DNA from: JACKII01 sp041687435
GTDB lineage: Bacteria > Pseudomonadota > Alphaproteobacteria > Bin95
Assembly: GCA_041687435.1 (NCBI GenBank)
Contig: JAWLBX010000030.1
Location: forward strand, 1 to 37,532
DNA length: 37,532 nucleotides
Direction of reading: 5' to 3'
Each line of letters opens with the position of its first letter. The first letter of the stretch is position 1. A program made the position numbers and the translations under genes. Shown here in pieces: positions 23,431 to 32,900 of this stretch. The notes under the pieces were generated by a model. It saw only the letters and a program-made list of their open reading frames with translations. It made no database searches and was not told the origin of the DNA.

Positions 23431-24789
23431 TTAATCGGAAGCCTTCGTCCGCATGGTGACGAATTCTTCTGCCGCCGTCGGGTGAATGCCGATGGTGGCG
23501 TCAAACTGCGCCTTGGTAGCGCCGCACTTCAGGGCAATGGCCAGCCCCTGCACGATCTCCGCCGAATCGTCGCCAATCATGTGGCAGCCAAGCACCTTGT
23601 CGCTCTCCGGATCAACGATCAGCTTCATGAAGCTGAAATGATCCCGCTTGGTCAGCGTATGCTTGAGCGGCCGGAACCGGCTTTTGTAGATGTCCACCTT
23701 GCCATACTTGGCCCGTGCCTCCTCCTCGGTCATGCCGACGGTGCCGATGGGCGGGGTCGAGAATACGGCGGTGGCAATGTTGTCATAGCCAGGTGCGGTC
23801 GGCTCCTCACCGAACACGGTTTTGACGAAACACATTCCCTCATGCAGCGCCACGGGGGTCAGGTTCATACGGTCGGTCACATCGCCGATTGCATAGATGT
23901 TCGGAATGTTGGTGCGGGAGTATTCATCGACCGCAACGGCGCCATTGCCTTGCAGCTTCACGCCGATATCGTCCAGCCCAATACCCCTTGTGTTCGGTGC
24001 CCGGCCGGTTGCGAACATCACCACATCGGCGGAGATGTCGGCGCCTTGGTCCGTCCGCGCGGTTAGGCCCGCCTTGTCCTTGGTGATGCCGGCAATATTG
24101 GAACGGGTATGAATCTCGACGCCGGCCTGGTTCATGGCCTGGGCCAGTTCCACCCGAACGTCGTTGTCGAAGCCCCGCAGCAATTCCTCGCCGCGGATAA
24201 CCATGGTTACCTCACTGCCGAGCCCGGCAAAGATGCCGGCGAATTCCACGGCAATATAACCGCCGCCGACGATCAGAATACGCCGCGGCCGTTCCGTCAA
24301 ATCCAACGCCTCGTTCGAGGTGATGGCGTGCTCTGCGCCCGGAATGTCCGGGATGAAGGGCCAGCCGCCGGTCGCGACCAGGATCGTCTCCGCCGTGATC
24401 GCTTTCTGGCCGACCCGCACGGTGTGCTCATCGACCATCCGGCCCTTGCCTTCGTGGACCTCGACGCCGGCATTTTTCAGCAGGTTGATGTAGATGCCGT
24501 TCAGCCGGTCGATTTCCTCATCCTTGTTGACGATCAGCGTGCCCCAGTCATGGGTGGGGTGGTGCGGTTGCCAGCCATACGCCACCGCATCCTGGAAGTC
24601 GTGCCCATAGTGCGCGGCATAGACCAACAGTTTCTTCGGGATGCAGCCGCGGATCACACAGGTGCCGCCGATGCGGCTGTCTTCGCAGATTCCGACCCGG
24701 GCACCCGCCTGTGCCGCCATTCGGCTTGCCCGAACGCCGCCGGAGCCGGCGCCGATCACAAAAAGGTCGTAGTCATAGGAAGATGCCAT
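23431..24789 (-). CDS. gor: Glutathione-disulfide reductase
   Basis: The 452-aa protein starts at ATG 24789 with GGAG 7 bases upstream. The FAD-binding GAGSGGVRASRMAA is followed by the redox pair Cys44 and Cys49 in GGTCVIRGCIPKK. An NADP-binding VGGGYIAVEFAGI and the FAD segment NIYAIGDVTDR are present, and the C-terminal dimer domain has the active-site IHPTAAEE. It reduces oxidised glutathione with NADPH in the cytosol. It may be the end of a minus-strand run that starts with the DUF2007 gene. Confidence 0.95.
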   Translation of the reverse strand: MASSYDYDLFVIGAGSGGVRASRMAAQAGARVGICEDSRIGGTCVIRGCIPKKLLVYAAHYGHDFQDAVAYGWQPHHPTHDWGTLIVNKDEEIDRLNGIYINLLKNAGVEVHEGKGRMVDEHTVRVGQKAITAETILVATGGWPFIPDIPGAEHAITSNEALDLTERPRRILIVGGGYIAVEFAGIFAGLGSEVTMVIRGEELLRGFDNDVRVELAQAMNQAGVEIHTRSNIAGITKDKAGLTARTDQGADISADVVMFATGRAPNTRGIGLDDIGVKLQGNGAVAVDEYSRTNIPNIYAIGDVTDRMNLTPVALHEGMCFVKTVFGEEPTAPGYDNIATAVFSTPPIGTVGMTEEEARAKYGKVDIYKSRFRPLKHTLTKRDHFSFMKLIVDPESDKVLGCHMIGDDSAEIVQGLAIALKCGATKAQFDATIGIHPTAAEEFVTMRTKASD

Positions 24790-24928
24790 GGGGAAGCTCC
24801 GGTTGTTGTCTGTCAGGCTGTCGCGGATTTCGGAGAATTGGGCGCAGAGCCGGCCAAATGCTACCGCCAGCCGTGCGCGTTGCTCGGAAAGGTGTCGTGC
24901 GCACCATAGCGAACACGCCGCGTTGAGC

Positions 24929-25687
24929 CTAGACCGCCAGCGCCGCCGCATCGCGCAGCACGGCGTCGGCTGCAGCGGTAAACCGGCCGTCGGTTTCGTG
25001 CAGCACCAGGCCGTGATGCAGGGTCAGGGGGCTGCGGTCGCCTTTGCGCAGACGCACCACAATGCGCCGGGCGGCCTGCCCGGCGTGCGGCCAGAGCGGA
25101 ATGATGGTCAGTCCGCCCGCCTGGCAGCGCCGGCAATGCGCTACGATTTCGTCCAGACGGTCGGCCCGGTGAATGATCGTCACAGTGCCGCCACGGCGCA
25201 CCAGCGGCCAGGCTGCGCCGATCCAATCGGCCAGGTTGGCTTGGCCTTCGACTGCGCCGACGCGGCGCAACCGTTCCGGCGGCAGGGTGGCGTTGTTCGC
25301 CGGCATATAGGGGGGATTCATTGCCAAATGATCCAGGCTGCCCTCCGCGAGCGGGAGTGCGGCGACATCCGCCTGAGTGATTTGGACGCGCGCACCGAGG
25401 CGGTTCCGCTCCACATTGGCGCGCGCCAGTACCGCCAGATCCGGTTCCCGCTCCAGCCCGATCACGTGACACCGCTGCACGCGTGCCGCCAAACATAGAC
25501 CAACGGCGCCGGTGCCTGCTCCCAGGTCGGCAACGGTCTCACCGGCAAGGGCGGGAATGGAGGCGGCCAGCAACAGCGGATCCACGGCTACCCGGTATCC
25601 GCCCAGCGGCTGTGCCAGTTCGATACGTCCACCCAGCAGTCGGTCGTGGCTCAGGCCTTGGGGGAACAGGGCCTCAAGCGCCGGCAT
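24929..25687 (-). CDS. TrmN6-like tRNA adenine methyltransferase
   Basis: The 252-aa protein starts at ATG 25687, just inside the preceding DUF2007 gene. It has the SAM-binding ADLGAGTGAVGLCLA, the acidic strand VIGLEREP, and the catalytic MNPPYMPANN, which marks amino-group methyltransferases. LLGGRIELAQPLGGYRVAVDPLLLAA is typical of the TrmN6 (tRNA1Val A37) group. The family is sometimes annotated simply as a methyltransferase. The 14-base overlap with DUF2007 points to coupling. Confidence 0.88.
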   Translation of the reverse strand: MPALEALFPQGLSHDRLLGGRIELAQPLGGYRVAVDPLLLAASIPALAGETVADLGAGTGAVGLCLAARVQRCHVIGLEREPDLAVLARANVERNRLGARVQITQADVAALPLAEGSLDHLAMNPPYMPANNATLPPERLRRVGAVEGQANLADWIGAAWPLVRRGGTVTIIHRADRLDEIVAHCRRCQAGGLTIIPLWPHAGQAARRIVVRLRKGDRSPLTLHHGLVLHETDGRFTAAADAVLRDAAALAV

Positions 25688-25904
25688 TGGTGTCGCCCAG
25701 TTCGCTCCGGGCGACCGCCAGCACCTGCTCCGCCCGCGCAAAGTCCGCATCCGCGACCATGAGCCGGCGCGGGACGGCGCCAATACTGCCCTCGACGATG
25801 CTGGCGTGACGGTCGAATACTTCGGCGCGGATGCCCGCATCCGCTAGTACGGCCTCCGCCCAACCCAATTCGACTGGATTGTTGGTGGTTAATACAACCT
25901 TCAT
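25674..25904 (-). CDS. DUF2007 small protein (putative signal transducing protein)
   Basis: The 76-aa protein starts at ATG 25904 with GGAAGGAACAGG immediately upstream. MKVVLTTNNPVELGWAEAVL, the EVFDRHASIVEGSIGAVPRRLMV stretch and DFARAEQVLA give the ferredoxin-like beta-alpha-beta pattern of DUF2007. In many alphaproteobacteria it precedes a TrmN6-like methyltransferase and is divergent from the polyprenyl synthase gene, as here. The function is unknown. Confidence 0.85.
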   Translation of the reverse strand: MKVVLTTNNPVELGWAEAVLADAGIRAEVFDRHASIVEGSIGAVPRRLMVADADFARAEQVLAVARSELGDTNAGA

Positions 25905-26013
25905 CCTGTTCCTTCCGCCGGGCGGCGGTTGCGCTGCCGCAGCGGCCGCTCCACATGTTGACCGGCTGCGCACCTTGCCTATGGTGTGCCATCCTTTAGC
26001 GAAGAGAGGCGCC

Positions 26014-27027
26014 GTGACGCCACCGGAATCCGTAACCGCGACCCCGCCAGCCGATGCACTCGTCGCGCTGCGCACTTTGCTGGCCGATGATATGACGGAG
26101 GTCAACCGTCTGATCCTCGACTATATGCAAAGCCCTGTGGCTCTGATTCCGGAGTTGGCCAAATATATCGTGGCCGCTGGCGGAAAGCGTCTACGCCCTC
26201 TGCTGACCCTGGGGGCCGCGCGTATGTGCGGTTACAAAGGCACGGCCCATTGCGGTCTCGCTGCCTGTGTGGAGTTCATTCATACTGCCACGCTGCTGCA
26301 TGATGACGTGGTCGATGAAAGCGCCTTGCGCCGCGGTCGCGACACAGCCAACGCGGTTTGGGGCAACCAGGCCAGTGTCCTGGTTGGCGACTTTCTGTTC
26401 AGCCGCTCGTTCCAGCTGATGGTGGACGCGGGGTCTTTGGATGTGCTGCGCATTCTGGCAGATGCATCGGCCACCATTGCGGAGGGCGAAGTGCTGCAAC
26501 TGACCACTGCGGGCGATCCGGCCGCAGCGGTCGAAGACTATATGAGGGTGATCGAAGGCAAGACCGCAGCCCTGTTTGCCGCGGCCGCCGAGGTCGGCGG
26601 CGTGCTGGCTGGCCGGCCGGCTGCCGAGACCGAGGCGTTGCGCACCTATGGCCAGTCGCTCGGCATTGCCTTTCAGTTGGTCGACGATCAACTTGACTAT
26701 GCCTCCCAGACGGCAGCTCTCGGCAAGTCGGTCGGCGACGATTTCCGCGAGCGAAAGGTCACCATGCCGGTCATCATCGCTTATCAGAACGGCACGCCTG
26801 ACGAACGCGCTTTCTGGCAGCGCACCATAGGCGAGGGCGATCAGGCGGATGGCGACTTGGCGCGGGCCCAGCAATTGCTGGGCCGGCACGCGGCTCTCGC
26901 AGAAACCGGCCGCATCGCGCGCACGCACGCCACGGCGGCAGCGGCTGCTTTGGAGCGGTTCCCACTAGGCCCGCATCGCACCGCCTTGCAGGACGTTGCA
27001 GCCTTTTGTGTCGCACGCGCCTATTAG
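26014..27027 (+). CDS. ispB: Polyprenyl diphosphate synthase (quinone side chain, IspB-like)
   Basis: The 337-aa protein starts at the GTG at 26014, with GAGAGG 4 bases upstream; an ATG at 25981 is a weaker alternative. The first aspartate-rich motif is Asp97-Asp98-Asp101 (LLHDDVVDES), and the second is Asp224-Asp225-Asp228 (QLVDDQLDY). GGKRLRPLLTLGAARM and FRERKVTMPVI are the other conserved blocks. It elongates isoprenyl chains for ubiquinone; chain length cannot be stated. The DUF2007 gene diverges 109 bases away. Confidence 0.93.
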   Translation: MTPPESVTATPPADALVALRTLLADDMTEVNRLILDYMQSPVALIPELAKYIVAAGGKRLRPLLTLGAARMCGYKGTAHCGLAACVEFIHTATLLHDDVVDESALRRGRDTANAVWGNQASVLVGDFLFSRSFQLMVDAGSLDVLRILADASATIAEGEVLQLTTAGDPAAAVEDYMRVIEGKTAALFAAAAEVGGVLAGRPAAETEALRTYGQSLGIAFQLVDDQLDYASQTAALGKSVGDDFRERKVTMPVIIAYQNGTPDERAFWQRTIGEGDQADGDLARAQQLLGRHAALAETGRIARTHATAAAAALERFPLGPHRTALQDVAAFCVARAY

Positions 27028-27096
27028 GCGGAAAAACAGCACGGGTTGTGCTTGCATTGCGGCCGGCGGGTCTGTAGGAAAGTGCCTCGCGTCGGA

Positions 27097-27173
27097 CGGA
27101 GTGTAGCTCAGTCTGGTAGAGCACTGTCTTCGGGAGGCAGGGGCCGCAGGTTCGAATCCTGCCACTCCGACCA
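27097..27173 (+). tRNA. tRNA-Pro, anticodon CGG
   Basis: The 77-base cloverleaf has an acceptor stem CGGAGTG/CACTCCG, a D stem GCTC/GAGC, an anticodon stem CTGTC/GGCAG with loop TTCGGGA, and a T arm GCAGG-TTCGAAT-CCTGC. The anticodon CGG reads the proline codon CCG. CCA is encoded at 27171-27173. Confidence 0.97.
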
Positions 27174-27458
27174 CCGTCCGGGCGCGGCTTCCTCAATATA
27201 TCAGTATACAGTCAGGCTTTGGCTGATTGGCGGCCTGCCAATCCGGCGATGTCGCTACCGATCCGCTTGCACGGTATTTAAACGCGCGGGGAGGTTTTTC
27301 TGGCAAAAAATGCCACAATTCTCTTGTCTTCTAATACTTGTTGGTGCGGAAAAACGAATCGTTTGCCGGACCTACCTGATTCCAATTGGCGGCTTTCCCA
27401 TGGTTGTGGTAGCTGGGCCGCGAAATTTTGAGGCCGCCATAAGCGGCAGGAGATTGCG
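27174..27458. other. Intergenic region between tRNA-Pro and the secretion locus
   Basis: No gene was found in these 285 bases. It is more AT-rich than its surroundings in parts (around 27195-27210 and 27325-27360). It probably carries the promoter of the OmpA-like gene, but no convincing -35/-10 pair was found. GCAGGAGA lies just before the start at 27459. Confidence 0.4.
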
Positions 27459-28073
27459 ATGAGCCGGATCATCTGCCTGGCGTTTCTTGCCATGGTGGTG
27501 CCAGTCACCGGAAATACTGCAGACCTCAGTGCGGCGGAGATTCTGGCGCGGATGCGAATGCAGGCCGGTGCGAAGCAAATCGTAGAAGGTACGCGGCAGG
27601 GAGTTACCGCTTTTGGCCCCGCCATGGCAGGGGGGAACATGGCAACAGCCGCCCCCGAACGCCGAAGCGCGCCGATGCCGGGTCCAGGCGCGAAAAGCCA
27701 GGATCACGAGCCGCCGCAACGTCTCGGAGAGGCGAGCAGGATTGAGCTGCAAATCCTTTTTGAGTTTGATTCTGCGACGTTAGCCTCAAAGGCGCGGTCG
27801 CAACTGGGCGAGTTGTGTACGGCGTTCCGCCAGTCATTGGACATTAACCGGCCTTTCACGCTTATCGGCCATACCGATGCTGTCGGTGACGAAGCCTATA
27901 ACCTACAGTTGTCGCGGTCCCGTGCGGGGGAGGTGCGGCGCTATCTTGTTGAAGAGTGTGGTATTGATCCGCAGCGGGTGCGGGCGGAAGGACGGGGCGA
28001 GGGGCAATTGCGCCCGGGACTTAATCCGCGTGATCCGATGCAGCGCCGAGTCGAAGTCCAGATTGCCGGGTGA
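27459..28073 (+). CDS. OmpA-family C-terminal domain protein, exported
   Basis: The 204-aa protein begins with a signal peptide (about 1-21, MSRIICLAFLAMVVPVTG, cleavage near TAD), then a low-complexity Pro/Ala/Gly-rich linker (about 45-90). The C-terminal OmpA peptidoglycan-binding domain (about 92-204) has ILFEFDSATL, the Asp of IGHTDAVGDEAYNLQLSRSRA and the matching Arg, which together bind diaminopimelate. No beta-barrel and no lipobox cysteine are seen, so it is a soluble periplasmic cell-wall binder. It sits upstream of the two-partner secretion genes on the same strand, so it may support the transporter or adhesin. Confidence 0.88.
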   Translation: MSRIICLAFLAMVVPVTGNTADLSAAEILARMRMQAGAKQIVEGTRQGVTAFGPAMAGGNMATAAPERRSAPMPGPGAKSQDHEPPQRLGEASRIELQILFEFDSATLASKARSQLGELCTAFRQSLDINRPFTLIGHTDAVGDEAYNLQLSRSRAGEVRRYLVEECGIDPQRVRAEGRGEGQLRPGLNPRDPMQRRVEVQIAG

Positions 28074-28229
28074 GCTGTTGTTGCGACTGCAATAAAAAAT
28101 ATGGTTGCCAAGCGGAATGGAATTGTGCCTGACTTCGCCCTGAACGGGTTTAATAGTTTTCCTTGCTCTCACGCTGCCGTCGTTCTTTGGGCGATTGGGG
28201 CGGATAAGCCAAAGAAGTGGATTGAATGG

Positions 28230-29921
28230 ATGGGCCAAATGAGAGGGTTCTTGCGAAAGGGCGTCTTCGTGGCTGCGGGTGCACTCTTGTGGTCGACCGC
28301 ACATGCGCAAACGGCGTCCCAAACGCTCACACAAACTGTTCCGGAACAGAAGAGTGCAGAGCAAGCGCCGTTGCCGGCGCAGACGGCGCCGCCAGACAAG
28401 GTAACTCAGGAAATGGGTGACCCGGGCCGGACGGTCATGCTCGACAGCATGAATGTTTCCGGCTCAACTGTGTTCACCGAAGCCGATTTCAGCCCGCTCT
28501 ATGCCGACATGGTTGGCAAACAGGTGACGGTCGGCGAGTTGAACGGCGTGGCGCAGTCCATCCGCAACATGTACCGCGATGCCGGCTACGTGTTCACCCG
28601 CACCGTTCTGAACATGGGCCAGCCGGGCGCTGCTCAGATCACAGTGGTCGAAGCCACCATCGGCCAGGTCACGCTGGAGGAGCCTGACGGTTCCGTTGGC
28701 CCGGTGAAGAGCCTGCTCGACCGCATGGCGCAGCGCCTCTCGGGCCACCAAAACCCGAGGCTTGCCGATCTGGAGCGGACCCTTCTGCTCATGAACGACG
28801 TGCCAGGCATCACCCGGGCGACAGCGGTTCCGCGGCCGGGGCAGGCTATGGGCGAAGTCGACCTGTTCATCAACGTTGAGCGCGATGCATTTTCCGGTGC
28901 GGTCTTCGCCGACAACCGCCAGTCCCCGGTCATGGGCCGCGGAAGTGCGGGTGTGCAGGTGAATGTCGACTCCTACACCTCCGGCGCAGACTCGACACAG
29001 TTCACCTATGTGAACTCCTTCGGCACGGAATTCGACGATCTGGAGGAGCGGCACCTTGGCCAGATCGCCCACCAGCGCCACTTCGGCTCCACCGGCCTCG
29101 TCGGCAAGGCGCGGCTGCTGTACGGGCGGACGCGTCCTGGCGATGTGCTGGAGCCGCTCGATCTCGAGGGTAACCAGCTCGAAGCGGAAGTGCAGCTCGA
29201 GTATCCGGTGAAGCGGACCCGCCGCATGTCGATCTGGGTCAATGGCGGCTTCGAATACCGGAACGTTGAGAACGAGGTTCTGGGTGGCGTCGCTACCCTG
29301 TCGGACGACCGTCTGCGTGTCGTAACCTTGGGCGCGCGCATGCTGCAGCGTGACTCGATGGGTTACACCGAAGCGTCGATCGAGGTTCGCCAGGGTCTGG
29401 ATATCCTTGATGCCAGCGACAGCAATAGCGAGCCGACCAGCCGCTTCGATGGTGAGAACGACTTTACCACTGTGAAGTTGGAAATCGCGCGGGACGTGCA
29501 ACTTCCCCGCGGTTTCTCCGTGTTCCTGAAGGGTGCCGGCCAGTTGTCTCGCGGTCCGCTGCTGTCGTCTGAAGAATTCAATGCAGGCGGCAACACATTC
29601 GGCCGCGGGTTCGACCCGTCGGAGATGACGGGCGATCACGGCATCGGCGGTACGGCGGAATTGCGTTTCACGCGTCAGTTCCAGATGCGTGGCCGCGACA
29701 TCGGCTATCAGCTGTACGGTTTTGCCGACGCTGCCAAGGTTTTCAATGCCGATCAGGGGCAGCCGGAAGAGGACGATCTCGCCTCTGTCGGCGGTGGCGT
29801 CCGGCTCGACCTGCCGCTGGATATCCAGCTGGGTGGCGAGGTTGCGGTGCCGCTGCAAGATCTCAAACGGAACAACGACAACGAAGTGTTGTTCCTGTTC
29901 AATATTGTGAAACGGTTTTAG
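28230..29921 (+). CDS. Two-partner secretion outer-membrane transporter (TpsB, FhaC/ShlB family)
   Basis: The protein is about 563 aa with a signal peptide ending AHA (start at 28230; ATG 28239 is equally possible, and neither has a strong ribosome binding site). After a linker rich in Gln, Pro and Ala come the POTRA region (about residues 65-200, with VSGSTVFTEADFSPLYADMVG and VFTRTVL) and a C-terminal beta-barrel. FGRGFDPSEMTGDHG carries the conserved (V)RGF loop motif, and the last residue is Phe, as usual for barrel insertion. It exports the adhesin encoded 18 bases downstream. Confidence 0.93.
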   Translation: MGQMRGFLRKGVFVAAGALLWSTAHAQTASQTLTQTVPEQKSAEQAPLPAQTAPPDKVTQEMGDPGRTVMLDSMNVSGSTVFTEADFSPLYADMVGKQVTVGELNGVAQSIRNMYRDAGYVFTRTVLNMGQPGAAQITVVEATIGQVTLEEPDGSVGPVKSLLDRMAQRLSGHQNPRLADLERTLLLMNDVPGITRATAVPRPGQAMGEVDLFINVERDAFSGAVFADNRQSPVMGRGSAGVQVNVDSYTSGADSTQFTYVNSFGTEFDDLEERHLGQIAHQRHFGSTGLVGKARLLYGRTRPGDVLEPLDLEGNQLEAEVQLEYPVKRTRRMSIWVNGGFEYRNVENEVLGGVATLSDDRLRVVTLGARMLQRDSMGYTEASIEVRQGLDILDASDSNSEPTSRFDGENDFTTVKLEIARDVQLPRGFSVFLKGAGQLSRGPLLSSEEFNAGGNTFGRGFDPSEMTGDHGIGGTAELRFTRQFQMRGRDIGYQLYGFADAAKVFNADQGQPEEDDLASVGGGVRLDLPLDIQLGGEVAVPLQDLKRNNDNEVLFLFNIVKRF

Positions 29922-29939
29922 GGGCGAGGAGAGTCTGAC

Positions 29940-32900
29940 ATGGCTAGTATCATGACCACACGGCGCGCCGATCAACGCGACCGCCACTACACGTCGACCT
30001 CCGCTATCGCAATGCTGGCGTCCGTCGCCACGACATTGGCGTTCACGGTTGGCAGCACGGCCAACGCCGCGCCTGACGGCGGGACGGTCGTAGGCGGCTC
30101 CGGCTCGATCGGCTCGATCGGCAATACGACTACGATCAACCAGAACACCTCCCGTTTGATCATCGACTGGGAGAGCTTCAATATCGACGTGAACGAGGTG
30201 GTGAAATTCACCCAGCCCGGTCAGTCGGCTATTGCGCTCAACCGTGTTTTGGACGGCTTGCCCTCTGAAATTCGCGGCCAGTTGCTTGCCAACGGCAATG
30301 TCTGGATTGTGAACCATCATGGCGTGACGATCCACCAGTCGGCGGAAATCGATGTCGGCGGCCTGTTGGTGACGACGTCGGATATCGCCAACGAAGATTT
30401 CATGGCAGGCAACTATAAGTTCACCATTCCGGGGGCCGAAGGCGCCCGCGTGGTGAACCACGGCAACATCACCTTCGCCGAGGCGGGCTTGGCCGGCCTG
30501 GTGGCGCCGGGCGTGGAAAACACCGGCACCATCGTCGGCAAGCTGGGTTCGGTCGTCGTTGCCGGTCAGGATACGTTCGCGGTCGATCTGGCCGGCGACG
30601 GCCTGATGGCGTTCCAGGTGGACCCGGCCCAGTCGGCCACATCGGTCGTCAACACCGGCTCGATCAAGAATGACGGCGGCTACATCCTGATCTCCGCGGC
30701 CCAGGCGGACGCGCTGGTTTCCAGCTCCGTCAATGTCGGCGGCTCGGTCGACGCCTCCTCCGATACCGCCAATGGCGGCGTTGTCGAGGTGTACGGCAAG
30801 GATGTCACCGTGACGGCCGATGCCCAGGTGCGCGCCGATGGTGCGACCGGTGGTGGCACGGTGCTGATTGGCGGCGACAAGCGGGGGGCTGGCACTGACA
30901 ACGCGTTCTTTGCGAACACGCTTTCTGTTGAGCGCGGTGCAGAGCTGACGGCGCGGGCCACGCATGCCGGCGACGGTGGCTTCATCGAAACCTCGGCGCG
31001 GGAAATCACGCTGGCGCCGACGGTCAGCACGCTCGGGGCCGGCCCGGACGGCGTTACCGGCGAGTGGCTGATTGATCCCGAGAACGTCACCATTAGCAAC
31101 GCGTTGACTGGTCCTGGCAATGTGAACATTGCCGATCTGGTGGCCCAGCTAGCGCTTACAAATGTCACAATCGAAACGGACGGCACTGCCGATCCAGACG
31201 GCTTCGGACTGCCGCCGATCAGCGGGATCTTGGGCGAAGACGGCAATATTACGGTCGTCGACACGCTTACCATTCTGACCGCAGGAACCACGCTGACACT
31301 GGATGCTGATAACGCGGTTATCATCAATGCGGCGGTCGAAACGGCCGGCGGCTTGAACCTGATGGCTGATAATGGCGCCGGTGGCGTCGGTGGCTTGGGT
31401 ACCGGAATCGAGCTTAATGCCAATGTGACAGTCGGCGGCACGTTCGCGATCACTTCTGCCGGTACGGTCGATGGTTCCGGATCTATAGTAACGACTGCTA
31501 ATCTCCTCGACATCAACGCCGCCGGTCAGACCGTTTTGCTCAACAATGTCGGCAACGATTTCAGCGGCCAGGTTGACGTCGCCGGCCAGGATGTGACGCT
31601 GGTCGATGCCAACGGCATTATCCTGGGCGACATCGACGCAACCGGCGCCTTGTCGGTCACCGCTGGCAGCGATGTGACGCAGGTTGCCGGTGTTATTGCT
31701 GGCGATAGCATCAATGTCGCCGGTGCGACGACGATCAACGCGGCAGGGTCTGCCGTAACGCTGACCGACCAGTTCAACGACTTCGTTGGTGCGGTGAGTG
31801 CGGCTGGCACCAATATCTCGCTGACCGACGCGAATGCGCTGACGCTTGGCGACATCGACGATGCCGGCAACCTGGTTCTTGTCGCTGGCGGCGCGGTCGA
31901 TGATGGCGCCGACGCTGGCGCCACCAATAACGTCGACGTCACGGGCACGACCTCGGTGACGGCGACCGGCAGCGATGTCACCCTCGACAATACCAGCAAC
32001 ACCTTTGGTGGCGCCGTATCTGTCGATGGTGCGAACATTGCCGTGACGGACGGCAGCAGCGCGTTGACGGTTGGCGACATCGACTCAACCGGCACCCTGA
32101 GCCTCACGGCAGGCGGTGCGGTGACGCAGACGGCCGGTGTTATTGCTGGCGACAGCATCAATGTCGCCGGTGCGACGACGATCAACGCGGCAGGGTTTGC
32201 CGTAACGCTGACCGACCAGTTCAACGACTTCGTTGGTGCGGTGAGTGCGGCTGGCACCAATATCTCCCTGACCGACGAGAATGCGCTGACGCTTGGCGAC
32301 ATCGACGATGCCGGCAACCTGGTTCTTGTCGCTGGCGGCGCGGTCGATGATGGCGCCGACGCTGGCGCCACCAATAACGTCGACGTCACGGGCACGACCT
32401 CGGTGACGGCGACCGGCAGCGATGTCACCCTCGACAATACCAGCAACACCTTTGGTGGCGCCGTATCTGTCGATGGTGCGAACATTGCCGTGACGGACGG
32501 CAGCAGCGCGTTGACGGTTGGCGACATCGACTCAACCGGCACCCTGAGCCTCACGGCAGGCGGTGCGGTGACGCAGACGGCCGGTGTTATTGCTGGCGAC
32601 AGCATCAATGTCGCCGGTGCGACGACGATCAACGCGGCAGGGTTTGCCGTAACGCTGACCGACCAGTTCAACGACTTTGCATCGCTGACGGGTACTTCCG
32701 GCAGCTATGACATCTTCGATGCCAACGCAATCACGCTCGATGCTTTGGCGGCAACGACCGGGGGCCTCAATGTCGAGGCGGTCAACGATATCACCGTGAC
32801 CGGCGGCGTCACCGTCTCTTCGGTTGGCGCGACCTCGCTCACCTCCACCGCGGGCAATATCTCTGCCGGCGCAGCTTCGACCATTTCCGGCCTTTCCGTG

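Noticed and set aside
28464..30965. An 833-codon open frame antisense to the TpsB and adhesin start
   Set aside because: It is a mirror of high-GC codons in genuine genes, with no recognisable domain. The plus-strand products have signal peptides and secretion motifs.
31689..32677. Regularly spaced repeats that might be taken for a CRISPR array
   Set aside because: The unit is 447 bp, keeps the reading frame, has no spacers, and encodes protein repeats.
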